Below, in pieces: positions 10,600 to 23,504 of a stretch of 64,000 nucleotides of DNA. Made by a program: the position numbers and the translations under genes. This stretch comes from Apodemus sylvaticus (Eukaryota; Chordata; Mammalia; Rodentia; Muridae), in assembly GCF_947179515.1 (NCBI RefSeq), contig NC_067473.1:88706850-88770849 (forward strand). Reading direction: 5' to 3'. The notes beneath the pieces were generated by a model. The model had not been told where the DNA came from, did not search any database, and saw only the letters and a program-made list of their open reading frames with translations. Each line of letters opens with the position of its first letter. The first letter of the stretch is position 1.

Positions 10600-11100
10600 T
10601 AGAACTTTTGAAACAAATTCAGTTTAACGTACTAATGCCTTTCCATTTCCTCCAAAACATATGGTTAATAGGCTTGCTTCCAAATAAGAATATTGATTGA
10701 GAGGTACACATCAATAGATCTGTGAAGTTTCTTCATACGTAGATGAGGAAATGAAGCTTGAGTTTTCTTATTTAATCACCTTTGATAGCAAAATTACTTC
10801 AAAATTATCTTATATGGATGTAAGTGGACTGTAAGGCTAGATTTTGTTGTTTGTAGAAATTTAGTGTTCCATAGAAAAATGTTTCTGCTTTACCTGCTCT
10901 ATTACATGATCAAAAAGATAAATTCTTGTGGGTGAGATGACAGATTGAAAGCTGAATCTTAGTGAAGGTTGAATGCAGTAATAAAAAATATAACCAAGAC
11001 TCTGAACTACTTACTGATCTGAAATCTTCCTGTTGACTTTGTGACCAGAGTTTTCTGAACATGCCAGTCAATTTCTCCTATAAACAGATGCTCAACTCTT
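10600..11100. other. No recognised feature
   Basis: Unique-looking A+T-rich sequence; no gene, repeat or regulatory signature identified. Confidence 0.4.
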
Positions 11101-12080
11101 AATGCAAAACTTTTATCTCCTTTGAGTCATGCATCCATTCTGTTACTTTGTTTTACTATCTCCTCTTCAGAATAGATACCCAATCATTGAAGGAATGGGT
11201 TTGATGAAGACTTCCCATTTAGTTGTAAGTGCTTTAAATTTTCAGTGGCTGGAAATTGTCCAGTTAGATATAACTGGGTTATTTCTATTTATTACAAGAA
11301 GAAGCTTCTCTTTGATTAAGAAACTGATATATGGACACAGCCATATGTCACTAGTAGTTACTTTGTTGTTCTGCTCCTTATACAGAAAAATATCAGTAAG
11401 TTTACTCCTAAGACCCATGACATATATAGTCTCAGGTTCTTGGTCACACATTAGTAGTGTCAGGTAAGTGTTCCAGCTCATAGAGTATTCCTTAATATAA
11501 TCAAAATGTGTTAGGATACTTTCATGTTATTTGTGTCACTACTTTATCAATACATCTTGCAGACAGACTACTGTTGTATGTCTGCCACATCTTTTATTGC
11601 TGATAGATGTTGATGATTACTTTATCCTCTTGTACTATATATAATCTCCCAGCATCATGACTACTAGTCAGTAAGGATGAAGCTTCTAGTTAGGTAGAAT
11701 CCTGACTTCTCTGTGTTTAATGGCATAAGTAAGTATTGCCTTCATCAATAGGAAATAATGATCATGTTGTGGAGAGTTACTAATGACATTGGCAGTAGCC
11801 TGTGATTTGGGGAGTACCATAGGACATTTTATATCAGTGATTCAATAATATGTAACTCCTTAGTGGCAATAGACGCTTTACTTCGTGGCATAACCTGTCT
11901 ACTTGGGACCATGTCATCCTATTATGTGGTGATACAATTTAGATTCCCTACATATTTGTATGTATTTTAGGTAGTTTCTATAGTAGTAGTATTCCATATG
12001 GTTCTTCTAATGGTCTTGAATGCTCATTTCATGACAAATGGGATAAATTCACAGTATTTGTAAACTGAGGAGCACAGCTA
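11101..12080 (-). mobile_element. Old LINE-1 long 3'UTR, degraded
   Basis: Scattered blocks ('agaagaagcttctctttgat', 'ctcaggttcttggtcacaca', 'gtgttccagctcatagagta') match in order the antisense long 3'UTR of older murine L1, also seen at 21190-22600 and 50115-50860. Divergence is high and boundaries are approximate. No coding potential beyond chance frames. Confidence 0.5.
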
Positions 12081-12239
12081 GATCAGTCAGACAACTGAAG
12101 CAAATAAAAGGGAAAAAAAGAATAAAAAGGAAAGTCAAGGGTCCTTATGATAGGACTGAAGTAGAATTTCAAGGTACATTTAATTTGTATTTCCTTATGG
12201 CTAAAAATACTGAATAGCTGTAACATATTATTCTTCATC

Positions 12240-12979
12240 TGTATTTATTCACTTTAGAACTCTGTGATCAAATTTATTGAGTCTTTGTTTAGACTTTTTA
12301 AAAAAAATTTTTGGGTAGAAGACAAATGCTGATGTGGGAGAAAGGGAACCCTTTTTAATGGAGATGAGAGTATGAACTATTACATCCACTAACTAAATCA
12401 GCATGGACATTTCTCAAACTACTCTATCTGAACTTCCTGGATCCTAGATATACTACTCCTAGGCATATAAGCAATGAATTTTCAATCCTGTTACAGAGAT
12501 AATTCCTCGTCTATGTTCATTGTTGCCAAGTGCACAGTTACAGGGAAAAGAAAATAGACTAGAGCTGAAGAATAGAAAAATTAAAAAATGTGATAACTAT
12601 ACACAGTAGAATTATATTTAGCTGTAAAAATATGGAAATGGTTTATAAATTTAAGTAACTTGGGATTAGAGAGAAAATTAGTATAAGTTCTCTCTTACGT
12701 GAACATTTTTGTTTCTATGTTTATGTATCTGTGCTTATATTTGAGTAAATGTTCACACAGACCAGAAACTGGGGGGAAAACTCATGTTAGAAAGGTTGTA
12801 AGGGAGAGTAGTAGGTGTGAGTATTAGAAAACATTTGATATAATAATGAATGGGGGTCACTGAGGGTAGGCAAGTTTAAGTGAAGATAGAAAGTGTGGAA
12901 ATGAAGTACCTAAAGAACTAGAAGGAGGGTAAAGTAAGCCTAAATATATTGGATAATGTTAGAAGCTAACCTAACTTTA
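12240..12979 (+). mobile_element. Ancient LINE-1 ORF2 end and 3'UTR
   Basis: Sense-strand homology to the end of a pre-murine L1: 'tgatgtgggagaaagggaac', 'aatcagcatggacatttctc', 'agatatactactcctaggca', then 'acacagtagaattatattta' and a G/A-rich 3'UTR. It is far more diverged than the young copies and carries many indels. No tail or TSD visible; it abuts the left edge of the next L1. Confidence 0.6.
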
Positions 12980-12987
12980 AAATTGAT

Positions 12988-14510
12988 TTTTATTTTTATT
13001 TTTTAATTAGGTATATTGTTTATTTACACTTCAAATATTGTCCCCTTTCCTGGTTCACCCCCTCATCTAAAAATCATGTAAGCTATTGCCCCTTCCCCAA
13101 TCAACCCACCTGTCCTGGTATTCTTCTACACTATGATATCAAGTCTTTCTAGGACCAAGGGCCTCTTTCCCATTTGGTGTCCAACAAGATCATCCTCTGC
13201 TGCTGATGTGTCTGGCGCTATGGGCAACTCCAAGTGTACTCTTCAGTTAATGGTTTTGTCCCTGGGAGCTCTGGGAGTACTTAGTGACTCATATTGTTGT
13301 TCCTCCTATGACATTGAAAACCCCTTCTTCTCCTTTGGTCCTTTCCCTTTATCATCCACTGGGGACCCTGTGCTCAGTTCAATGGCTGGCTGAGAGATTC
13401 CCCCTCTGTATTTGTCATGCACTAGCAGAGCCTCCCAGGTGACAGCTATATCCAGCTCCTGTCAGCCAAGCACTTGTGGGCATCCACAATAGTGTCTGGA
13501 TTCTTGTAATTGTATATGGGATAGATTCCTAGGTGGGGTAGTATCTGGATGGTCTTTCCTACAGACTCTGCTTCACACTTTGTATCTCCTTTTGTGGGTA
13601 TTTTGTTCCTCCTTCTAAGAAGGACTAGAGTATCTATACTTTGTTTTTCCTCCTTCTTGAGCATCATTTGATATTTGAATTGGGTATTCCAAGCTTCTAG
13701 GGTAACACCCACTTATCAGTGAGTGCATACCATGAGTGTTCTTTTGTGACTGGGTTACCTCACTCAGGATGATATTCTCTAGTTCCATTTGTCTAATAAT
13801 TTCATGAATTCATTACTTTTAATGGCTGAATGTTATATATGTATACCATATTTTCTGTATCTATTCCTTCACTGAGAGACATCTGGGTTCTTTCCAGCTT
13901 CTGACTAATAAATAGGGCTGCTATGAACATAGCGGAGCATGTTACATGCAGGAGAATCCTGTGGGTATATGCCTGGGACTGGTATAGTAGGGTCCTCTGG
14001 TAGTATTATGCTCAGTTTTCTGAGGAAAAACCAGACTGATTTCCAGAGTTGTTTTACCAGCTTGCAGTTCCACCAGCAGTGGAGGGGTGTCCCTCTTTCT
14101 CCACAAGTGCTCCATCACCTGCTGTCTTCTGAGTTCTTTATCTTAGTCATTCTGACCAGTGTGAGGTAAAATCTCAGGGTTGTTTTGATTTGCCTTTCCT
14201 TGATGACTAAGCATGTTGAACATTTAGGCACAGGGGAAAATTTCCTGAACAGAACTCCAATAGCCTATGCCCTAAGATCACAAATTGACAAATGGGACCT
14301 CATAAAATTACAAAATTTCTATAAAGCACAAGATGCTGTCAACAGGACAATAACAACAACCCACAAATTGGGAAAAGATTTTTTACCAATACTACATCTG
14401 ACAGATGACTAATATCCAGTATATACAAAGAACACAGGAAGTTAAACTCTGGAGAAACAAATAACCCTCTTAAATAATGGGGTACAGAGCTAAACAAAGA
14501 ATTGTCACAT
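12988..14510 (-). mobile_element. LINE-1 with 5' inversion (older copy)
   Basis: Minus-strand 3' segment at 12988-14227 (T-rich tail, long 3'UTR, ORF2 C-terminus), followed by an ORF2 segment in + orientation at 14228-14510. The inverted piece ends just before the part where the sense piece begins in ORF2, as twin priming predicts. AAATTGAT occurs at 12980-12987 and again at 14511-14518, a probable 8-bp TSD. Divergence is moderate to high. Confidence 0.82.
14228..14510 (+). pseudogene. L1 ORF2 C-terminal fragment (inverted segment)
   Basis: The + strand encodes TGENFLNRTPIAYALRSQID and KWDLIKLQNFYKAQD, a hallmark ORF2 region near the C-terminus, followed by degraded ISNIY- and NNPLK-like sequence. 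There is no start codon context and the frame is lost before the end. It is the inverted part of the L1 at 12988-14510. Confidence 0.82.
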
Positions 14511-14634
14511 AAATTGATAATTTTAAAATGGCTGTTGTTAAAAGTAATCAGCAGATTAAGTGAAGCCCTAAATGTATTCTTTGTGTAACTATAAGGCAGT
14601 AATGACAAAAAAGTCCTAAACTGAACTTGGAGGG

Positions 14635-14845
14635 GGCAGATCCCTGGACTTCCAAGATAGCCAACTCAGCTTAACAAGTGAGCACCAGATCTAAGGGGGA
14701 AATCCTGTATCACAAAAAGCAAGGTGGATGGTTTCTGAGGAATGACAGCCAAGATTGATATCTGGTCTCCACATCCACACACACATATGCACACATTCAT
14801 AAATATAGACACACATACACACACACACACACACACACTCCATCT
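14635..14845 (+). mobile_element. B4-type SINE with CA-rich tail
   Basis: A segment with 'ttaacaagtgagcaccagat', 'tgtatcacaaaaagcaaggt', 'tgaggaatgacagccaagat' and 'ctggtctccacatcc' matches the right half of the rodent B4 SINE class in order and orientation. The tail is an ACAC-rich microsatellite at about 14766-14840. The left boundary is uncertain. Confidence 0.65.
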
Positions 14846-16097
14846 CAGGATGCTTTTACTCTGCCATTGAAAGTTTGTAATCATGAATTTTTAAAATACT
14901 TTGTTATGCACATTATGGAATACATTTCAGTTTTCAGATAACTAACTTGTAACCAATCATTTTATTTCCTAATATTCTATGGAATTAAGAGATTTATAAG
15001 TGATTAAAAATATACATGCTTTGAGTTTATTTAGCATTTTAAATGTGTTCTTTTGACAATAAGAACCAAAATTTCTTCAGTGTGCCTTTGTCAGCTAAGA
15101 ATAACTAGTAGTGATTACTTTAAAAGTATTTATGAACTATTGTACATGCAATTAGGCAAATAGAATTTGTAGCCTAGAGTCTTGAAGCTAAGTTCTTACA
15201 TACCTCAGTGGAAGTATGGAGCAGACAGGCAGGCATTCCCATTCTTCCTCACCACTTTAGAGGTGTGTGCCCTTGCCTGACTGCCTTTGCTTATGTGACA
15301 TCACGTAGTCAGAGTCCCCACTGCTGTCTTTGCTCACTTCTCTTCAGACAGGAATATTTCAGTAAGTTTGCTCTCACAATTATATAGTAATTCATCTAGA
15401 GATGGTGCTTTTCACTGTGGGCTATATCGTTTGAGCCTGTAGTGTGGAAGAATATGGAGGTCTAAATCAGGCCACAAGAAGGACTTCATCTAGTTCCTAT
15501 TAGTTGTAGGGCTTCACTGGCTGTTGGCATTTGTCAGTGAATATCCCTGTTTGAATTTCTGAGAACAATCTGAAATAATTCATTGTGCTTATGAAATTTC
15601 CAAGTGCCCTTTTGTTCTTCCTTACCTTAACATAACATGGAATATGGACACACAAAAAATATCTTTTGTGTCATGTTCAAAGCCTTATTAACACTTTTCC
15701 TTAAATAGGCCATTTTGCCTCATCCATTTGCTAAAGTAGCCAATTTCATGTTAAGGAAACTTTGATGTAGGCTGACAAATCCTTGTATTTTATTTTAGTT
15801 TGTAAGCTTAATGGCAAGAAATTATATCAACAAGTGTGCTTTTTATATAGCAACCATTGCTGTTACTTTTGGTGCTTAATAAGTATTCATAATTATTTTT
15901 AAAAATCACTAAACAGAAGGAAAGTAATGGAGAGACCATCAATCTTGCCATCAAATTATGCTATAGAGCCATAGAGACACAGGCAGAATAGTGCCCAAAA
16001 CAAAACATGCAAAGCAGTGAAATCGAATAGAGTACTACAAACTGAGAATGCTCTCATATGACCACTGAATATTACTAAAATATTGAAAGCACACAAC
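14846..16097. other. No recognised feature
   Basis: About 1.25 kb of A+T-rich, repeat-poor sequence. No coding signature, CpG island or recognised SINE/LINE. The 15180-15420 part is somewhat more G+C-rich but shows nothing nameable. Confidence 0.4.
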
Positions 16098-16196
16098 AGG
16101 GGAGAGAGAGAGAGAGTGGAAGGGGAGGAAGAGAGAAAGAGACAGAGACAGAGAGACAGAGAAATAGAAAAACACACAGAGACATAGACAGAAAGA
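16098..16196 (+). repeat. GA-rich low-complexity tract
   Basis: Purine-rich GAGA/GACA run just upstream of a B1. Apparent leucine/serine-rich frames on the opposite strand arise from this composition. Confidence 0.88.
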
Positions 16197-16227
16197 GCCA
16201 GATTGTCTCACTAAACAAATGGTGTTG

Positions 16228-16423
16228 TTGGGCAGTGGTGACACAGGCCTGTAATCCCAGCACTTGGGAGGCAAAAGCAGGTGGATTTCTGAGTTCAAGA
16301 CCAGCCTGGTCTACAGACTGAGTTCTGGGACAGCCAGGGCTACATCGAGAAACCATGTCTCAATAAACAAAACAAAACACAAAAAACAATAAGCAAAAAC
16401 AAAACAAAACACCCAAATCAAAC
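16228..16423 (+). mobile_element. B1 SINE with A-rich tail and probable TSD
   Basis: B1 with 'aggcctgtaatcccagcact', 'ttctgagttcaagaccagcc' and 'cagccagggctacatcgaga', then a long AAAC-rich tail. A 15-bp flanking repeat starting AAACAAAT is at 16213-16227 and 16424-16438, matching 13 of 15 positions. The element is moderately diverged from the copy at 10307. Confidence 0.9.
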
Positions 16424-16439
16424 AAACAAATTGTGTGGA

Positions 16440-16740
16440 CAAATATGGATTTTGAATAAAAAAACAAGAAAGTTTGATTCACATTTTTTTACTCTGAAAA
16501 GAAGTAAATCAATACAAGATCTATAAACGAAATAGAATACAGAAATTCACAAACAGATAAAACGCTGCAATATGTAGGCATTAGCAAGACTTACCTGAAT
16601 AAGATTTTAATAGCCTAGGATTTAGTCTCAAAATTAACATTCCATGAAATTAAGAACCTTTGTCACTGCAAAAGAAATCATCAGCAGAGTGAATAACAAC
16701 ATACAGAATAGGGAAAAGCATAGCCAGTTATCTGGGAAGA
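16440..16740 (+). mobile_element. Ancient LINE-1 ORF2 fragment
   Basis: Highly diverged + strand ORF2 similarity: 'ccatgaaattaagaaccttt', 'gtcactgcaaaagaaatcat' and 'agagtgaataacaacataca' correspond to the KQFSVTAKETISR-type region near the ORF2 C-terminus. No open frame remains. It is truncated by the LTR element on its right. Confidence 0.5.
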
Positions 16741-16749
16741 ATCTGAAAC

Positions 16750-17640
16750 TATTAGTAGGGTTGTCTTTGATGGAGTAGATGTGGCCTTGTCAGAGGAAGT
16801 GTGTCACAAGGGGTGGGCTTTGAGGATTCAGAAGCTCAATCTATGCCCAGTGGCTTACTCCTCCTTCCTGCTGACTGTGGAATGCAAACTACCTGACTCC
16901 CTCTCTTGTACCATGTTTGCCTGGATACCACCATGTTTCCTGCCATGATGGTAATAGACTAAACCTCTGAACCTGTAAATCAGCTCCAATTCATTTTTTT
17001 GTTATAGTTTTGTTTATGCTGTTTCTGGTGTTCTGTTCCTTTTTGTTCCAATACTTCCCCACTATGCTCCCTTTCCTCTCACTTGGAATGGGTGTATCCT
17101 GTGTTATTGAATGCTGGAAGTATGTGATCTGGTTTTTGAATTTTATTTTTATAGAGCATTTAAGGTGAAAGTTTCCCATGAGTCTCAGAAGGGACTTTGA
17201 ACTTTAAAACAATATTAAGACTGTTATAACCTATGTTGGACTGCAATTATTTTGCATGATAATATGTCCCTATTGAGGCCAAGGAGTAAAATGTGGTCGT
17301 TTGAATGAAAATGGACCCCATAGTCTCATAGGGAGTGGAATTATTAGACATGTGGCCTTGTTGGAGGAAGTATGTCACTGTAGGTGGGATTTGAGGTTTT
17401 AGAAGCTTAAGCCAGGCCCAGTGGCTTATTTTCTCCTCTTGCTACTCACTGATCCAGATGTTAAACTCTTGGCTCCTTCTCTAGTACATATATGGTTGAA
17501 TGCCACCAGGCTTACTACCATAATGGTGAAGGACAAAACTTCTAAACTTTCAAGCCAGTTTAAAAAAAAATAAGTGATTTTTTTTACAAGAAGTGCCATG
17601 GTTATAGTGTCTCTTCATAGCAATAGCTCCCTATCTAAGA
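16750..17640 (+). mobile_element. ORR1-like MaLR element (LTR, short internal, LTR)
   Basis: Two related LTR segments flank a short internal stretch. The second LTR starts TGTGGTCGTTTGAATG at 17292 and ends 'ctatctaaga' at 17640. The first (about 16757-16985) shares 'atgtggccttgt', 'gtgtgtcac', 'cccagtggctta' and 'taatagactaaacctctgaa' but lacks its 5' start. The internal part (17000-17290) keeps 'ctcagaagggactttgaact', typical of MaLR internals. MaLRs are non-autonomous ERVL relatives; no coding sequence is present. Confidence 0.7.
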
Positions 17641-17935
17641 TGCATGGAGTCGATACTCATGCTCCCTTATCAGCATTTAAGGCACTTATGCTCATACATC
17701 CACACAGAAACACACGTAGTTAAGATTATTTTGAGTAGTTTCATGGTTTATTCTCTACTTCTTTCATACTTAGAGCAACTTTAAAAGGTTTAAAAGGTTG
17801 AAATATCTGGGCTGGTTTATCATTATCCAGTGGTTTTGTTGGTGACTTTTTCTGTTCCTTAGTTTTTGAAAACCAACAACTTCTCTGTTTATACAATTAC
17901 TAAAAGAAACATTGGATTCCTGTTATTGAGAAAGC
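17641..17935. other. No recognised feature
   Basis: Short unique-looking stretch between the ORR1-like element and a degraded SINE. Confidence 0.4.
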
Positions 17936-18160
17936 ACAGCATTAAAGAAAATATATTGGCTTTGCAGAGGACCCGGGTTCAGTTTCTATAATATATCCCC
18001 ATATATTACCATAAGATAATCCCCAAACATCTTTAACTATACTTCCAGTTGATCCAATGCCCTCAGCTGACCACTATGGGACCCAAGCATAAACATGGTG
18101 TGCATACACATACACAGGTAAAATATTCACATGTAGAATAAAATGAAAAATTCTATTCTT
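17936..18160 (+). mobile_element. Degraded B2/B3-like SINE
   Basis: Contains 'gcagaggacccgggttcagt' (tRNA-derived B-box region), 'ccagttgatccaatgccctc' and a CA-rich downstream part ending near AAATATTCACATG...AATAAAATG, in the order expected for a B2/B3 SINE. It is strongly diverged, so the subfamily cannot be told. Confidence 0.6.
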
Positions 18161-18719
18161 TTATTAAAAGAACAGGATCCAAACCAAACAAAGATGCATC
18201 TTGATGAATTGGATGTTTTATCTCCTTGGTGTAGAATGTTACAATGCATGTTATCTAATTTTTAGTTTATTTAATTTTGCTCATATGAACTTTTCATGTA
18301 GTAAAAACTCACCTAGAATTCCTGATCCTTTTTCCTTTATTTCCAAATCCTGAATCTACAAGTTTTTTTCTTTATTTCCAAATCCTGAAACCTGTCAGTT
18401 TGTCCTTATTTTATGATCATTTGAGGCTTACTCATAACATTTCAACAGACAGACGAAATTTACATTTGCCTTGTAAGATTTTTCTTATACTGCCTCCACA
18501 GTTTTCACTTTGTTCATTTAATAATTCAAACAGTAGAAGTTTCAACTTTTTCCTTCACTAACAAATTCTCAGGTTTATATCATAAGATGAAACCCAGTAT
18601 GTATCCTACTAGTCATCCCCAGGATGTATAGAAGAAATCTAATAGAATTATAATTCTATGACAAGGTAAAAGTTAATTTTGTTTAATGTAAAATAATTCA
18701 ATATTGTTAAACAGAAATT
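18161..18719. other. No recognised gene; small local duplication
   Basis: A+T-rich unassigned sequence. The phrase CTTTATTTCCAAATCCTGAA occurs at about 18334 and again about 37 bp later, a short tandem duplication. Confidence 0.6.
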
Positions 18720-19320
18720 AAAACCCCAATTCTTTCAAAATATAGACTTGAAATACTCAGTCCCAGTGGATACAGCTATAAAATAGCTTCCGCATCTAAA
18801 GCTTGTGAAAGTAAAGGAAAAATATTGGAGAAAGGAAATAATTAGGGAATTTGCCTTGAATCTGTGTCTCCTAGTAATGAAGGAAAGTACACCTATAAAC
18901 TGAGACTAATATAATAGCCTAAACATGGGAAACTCAGACGACAACAAAAAAGATTTCATAGTGTGTGAAGAAAAAGCCAATGAACACTCAATCCTACATA
19001 AAGAACTACAGGCTACTGATACTGATAGTCTTTTCTGGGGAACAGAACAGTAATTGATTGCTTGATACCAAATTGTAAGCCCTGAAAATATATATAAAAG
19101 TAATATTATAGAGACTGAGCAAGTTATACTTAGTAATATATATGTATATATGTTTAAATGTATTCATGTTACAAGAGTTTATAATAGTTAATGAAAAAAG
19201 AGGCCATGACTTCGAAAGAGAGCAAGCAGTATATTTTGAGATGGTTTGGAAGTAGGAAAAAGAAAGAAATAATATAATTCTAAGCTCAAAAATAAATGAA
19301 AAACATGAAGAAGAAGCACT
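18720..19320 (+). mobile_element. Old LINE-1 3'UTR (Lx-type)
   Basis: Sense-orientation 3'UTR of an older murine L1: 'cataaagaactacaggctac', the TATATGTA-rich middle, 'aatgaaaaaagaggccatga', 'gaaagagagcaagcagtata' and an A-rich end near 19310. This is the same UTR type that borders the microsatellite at 4331-4466 in antisense. Confidence 0.62.
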
Positions 19321-21189
19321 TTGGATCATAAGATCTATTGCCTAAGTAGGAGACTGTTTCATAGGTAAACTTGTATCTTGAAGGCATTATTAATCAATGG
19401 TGGTATTATTATTAATTATTTGTGGTAGTGTTATTAATTAATATATAACTTTTGGTAGTCAATAGAAACATTGGTGATGGTACTGGGTAGAGAAAGTGTG
19501 CTATTGGGAAGATTGATATGGGGATATTATCTTGCCTTGGGAGTCATTCTGATTTACTATTGCTATTTCCTTGCTGCCACAATGTAACTTCCTTGATCAG
19601 ACAGTGTTGGTGTAATGACTTCATTCTATCCTGCAGGTTCAGAATAACTTAACCCATCTGTGAATGGGTTGAAACTTCTGAAACTGTTCACTAAAATTCC
19701 TTCCTCATTCAGTTGTTCCACTGTAATAAAGTTTGAAATGGATGCTCCAGTCACAGTTTTTTTTTCTATCAGATTTATTCACTTGTCACAGTGCAGATTA
19801 GCCTGTGATATTATAAATGAGAGTATCTTTGCTGACAAGTTGCTTAGTAATCTTCTGTATACCCTACTGTTTTGTCTATTTATTTTGTCAGTACCTTAGG
19901 TCTCATGACAGGATCAGAAATGTCTCTTCTGTAAATTCAATTGGCATCTGGGCATTATTGGAGAAGGCACACTTCCTGGTTTTCAGGTATCCATCTTATT
20001 TTGGTGGTCTTGCATAGAAAAATGCAAGAAAAATAAGAGCATGCATATTTTGATGTTTCTTCTAAAGGAAAATTTAATTCTGTAAGATTCCATCTCCACG
20101 TCCTAATTATCTCTTTTTACACAGTATCATCTTCTATACCTATTAGCCACTATCTTCATTAGTTAATCTAGGTCTGATTGCAAAATATTACCTTATCTGG
20201 GTTTCTTGATAGTCTATTGTATCAAGAGGGAAAAGGATCATGGGACTCTCACCTAAGTATCAACCCACTTCTTCCAACAATGTATATTCAATTCTACCTT
20301 GATTCTATGTGGCACAATGGATAAGAGAAGAAAGGTGGCATGTAAAGTTAGGAAGACTATGTGGTCTAGGCAAGGATGATGACTCTGTACTTTGGCCGTT
20401 TTGTTTGCAGCAGAGCACATACACTCCTATCAGTAATCCCTCACCCAATTTCAATAAGCAAGTCCAACAAACTCATTGGTTTTCTATGTGGAACTTTGTT
20501 GTAGTTTCTCGGTTTGTTTTAGAAAACTTAGAAAGAAGGTATAGATTGTTCATATATCCCTAGGAATGGAGTTTAGCAATATTTGATATGAGAAACAAGG
20601 TTTAAAATAGTGGGGGTGAGTTTTGGAGGAGCAATTGTTTCTTCCCTGATATGATGAATGAAATGAAAAAGTAAAGAGAAGCTTTGAAGGGAGGGATGGC
20701 AGGGCTTGGAGTAAAACAGAGCTACTAAGTTCATTCCCTAATTGTTTTAGCTACTGGTAGTGACATGGGCAGTTCAGAGGGCAGTAAGATATGTATGTGA
20801 GGAAAGGACACCTGGTCATGGTATGACAGACTCTTTCTAGGTCTTATGAAATGGTAAACCTCCTTGATAAGTGGGTTAAGTCCCAAGAATAAGGGAATGC
20901 TTTGATAATAGCTTAAAGATTAAAACAGATATGATAAGCTGTTGGAAGAAGAAGTGTTGTCACTAATGAAGGCTGAAAGCTTTTATGTGTAGATTGATAT
21001 CTGTTTGAGGCTTGTGGAATTGGTAGTTTGGAAGGAGACAGATTGTGTGAGTAAAGACTTCAGACATGAGAATAGGAGTACAGTATCATTGATACTTGAC
21101 TTTTCCTCTTATTTTTTTTATTTTCTTCCATTCAACCAAGGTTTACATTTTGGCTACTCATGGTCAATAGAATTCCCTGTGAGTGTGTG
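19321..21189. other. No recognised feature
   Basis: About 1.9 kb without a repeat or gene I can name. Open frames (for example 20309-20563) are short, lack family resemblance and look like chance. Some of it may be very old transposon sequence. Confidence 0.35.
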
Positions 21190-22640
21190 CACATGTGTGT
21201 TGAAAAATTTTAACCAATTTTTTACAGTATATTCTGATTATTCTTTCCCCTCCCCAAATTACTCCCAAAACATTCTGGCCTCCTCACCTACCAATATGAG
21301 CATATTTTTGTTTTTATCTCTTACTAGGAAATCAAACAAATCTAAAATAGAATAGGGTAAATAAAAACAAAGAACCAGAATACAACAAAACAAACAATTA
21401 AATGGGAAAAATAGCTAAAGGAAAAGTAGAAGAAGGACTTATGTTCACAGGGACCCACACAGAAAACCCATACAAACAAAACCAGAAATGATATGATATC
21501 CAAATTTCTATAATTTTTTTAAATTCCCCCAAAAAGCATTATTAGACAGAAGACAGAAAGGTCTCGTTACATATCATTGAGTTTGTTCCATGTTAGTCAT
21601 CTACTTCTATGCATGGGAGCTGCCAATAAATGAGGTTTGTTTACCCCCTACTGCAAGACTACTGAAGAAAACAAATTGTTCAGTTGGTTTGAGAGTGAAT
21701 ATCAAGTTCAGCTATTTTCAGGGTTAACAATGAGGGTTTCTGTATGATCCCCTTCTTAGGATTGGGACCACATGTGGCTTAGACCTGTGCAGAGGCTATG
21801 TGTACTGCCATAGTCTCTGGAAGTTCATATGTGCACTAGTTCTGTTGTGTCCAGAAAGTCTTGTTTACTTGATGTCTTCTAATCTTTCTCACTCTTACAA
21901 TTCTTTTGCCTCCTGTTCTCTATAGTTCCCTGAGTCTGGGGAGAGGTATATGATAGTGACATATCATTTAGGACTGTGTGCTCTAATGTCTCTCACTCTT
22001 TTGTAAATTATTGAGTTATGGATCTCTGTATTAATTCTCATCTATTGTGGAAAGAAGCTTCTCTGATGACAGATGATGAGACATTGACTTATGAATATAG
22101 CAGAATGTCACATTATTGCTACATTCCATTATCAGAACAGTAATATCTTGTTTTCCTCTAGGTGGCTAATCTCAGGTGCTAGCTCATCTAAGCAGTGCTA
22201 GGAATGGGTTCTATTTCATGAAGTGAGCCTTAGTTTTAACTGGAACTAAGTTTGTAGTTGGATTAATGTCTACTTTTGACCTCAGGTGGCATGAAGAGTA
22301 CCTTCCAGGACAATGGACTGGAGTCATAAAGGGTAAAGGCAGTAGGTAGGCACTAGCTCTACTTCTCCATGTTCAATAAGGTATGTAGCTGATGTCTTCA
22401 ATACTAGGGCCTTACCATCAGTATGGAATGAGCAATCAATTGTCTTGGAAATAGCATTGTTGTTTGGGGTATTCACAGAGAGGCTTTGGCCAAAACCTCT
22501 TGCCTCATAAGATTCATCTCAAATCTGGCTCTACACTCTCAGAGTAACTAGAATCATGCTGAGTTTGTCAACTTTTGGCAACAGCCTTACTTACTTATTA
22601 TACTAGATAACTAAAATCATATTTACTAAGGAATAATGAC
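21190..22640 (-). mobile_element. Old LINE-1 long 3'UTR
   Basis: Antisense L1 3'UTR: 'ccaatttctataattt' A-rich part, then 'ccacatgtggcttagacctg', 'gaagcttctctgatgacaga', 'tatagcagaatgtcacatta' and 'ctccatgttcaataaggtat'. The order matches the long UTR of older murine L1. A homologous but more eroded copy lies at 11101-12080, and the near end of the same type at 50115-50860. Confidence 0.62.
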
Positions 22641-22749
22641 ACTATCAATATAAAGAACGTAGAAGAAGGTGATGCACATGTCATAGCTAATAATCTAAGA
22701 ATAAATGTCTCATATAATAAATGTGAGTTAAAAAGATGTAGAATGGAAA

Positions 22750-22880
22750 AAATTAAAATTATATATATATTATATTACATACTTATATATTATGTTACAT
22801 ATTATGCATTACATATTATATAACTATACATATGTATATATGCATATGCATATACATATATTTTATCTGTTATATAACAC
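22750..22880. repeat. AT-rich low-complexity region
   Basis: Imperfect TATA/ATTA repeats with CATATG steps. No other content. Confidence 0.8.
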
Positions 22881-23490
22881 AAGTAATATCTATTGTTCAG
22901 ATAAAGATCTCGATAATGTGTTAAAATGGAGTAAAAAATTAACATTACAAGAATTACATTCTCAAAAGAAGTCTTGACAACAAATGTGGTCTAGTGGGGA
23001 TTATTAGTACTGATTTAAGTTCACTTGGTTTTACTATGAGCAGTAATAAAGACTTGGGAAGAAGGGCACAGAATTGATAAGTGCCTTACCATCTGTGTGC
23101 AAACATAGTTGACAGGCTTCTAATTTTAGTTACTCATTTGGTACACTAAATGCCTTTATTAATTTCCCCCTTGAATACTCCTGACAAATTAGGTCAAACA
23201 CAATGGAGCATATGTCTGTTTTAAATGGTTGCATGGTTTCTCATTTAATGTTTCAGTCTGCTGTAATGCTAAGCACTCAGATGAACATAATTTGTAAATT
23301 TCTTTTCTGTATCAAATATACTATAGTGAATATTAATAATAAAATTTATTTGTTCTTCATTTTATGAGCCACACAAATCTGCTTCTGTTTTACATATTTT
23401 AAATTGAAATATAAAATATATGAAAGTTGACAAATATAATAAACACTTATTTATTTAATTATAAAATGAACGTATAAAGAGTTACATGAG
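22881..23490. other. No recognised feature
   Basis: A+T-rich unassigned sequence directly left of the twin-primed L1. Confidence 0.4.
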
Positions 23491-23504
23491 TTTTTTTTTT
23501 TAGG

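Noticed and set aside
10324..10616. Lysine-rich and phenylalanine/serine-rich frames
   Set aside because: Translation of the (GAAA)n tail of a B1.
17936..18160. Possible tRNA gene from the B-box-like GGGTTC sequence
   Set aside because: It is within a degraded B2/B3-like SINE; no cloverleaf or A box of functional quality.
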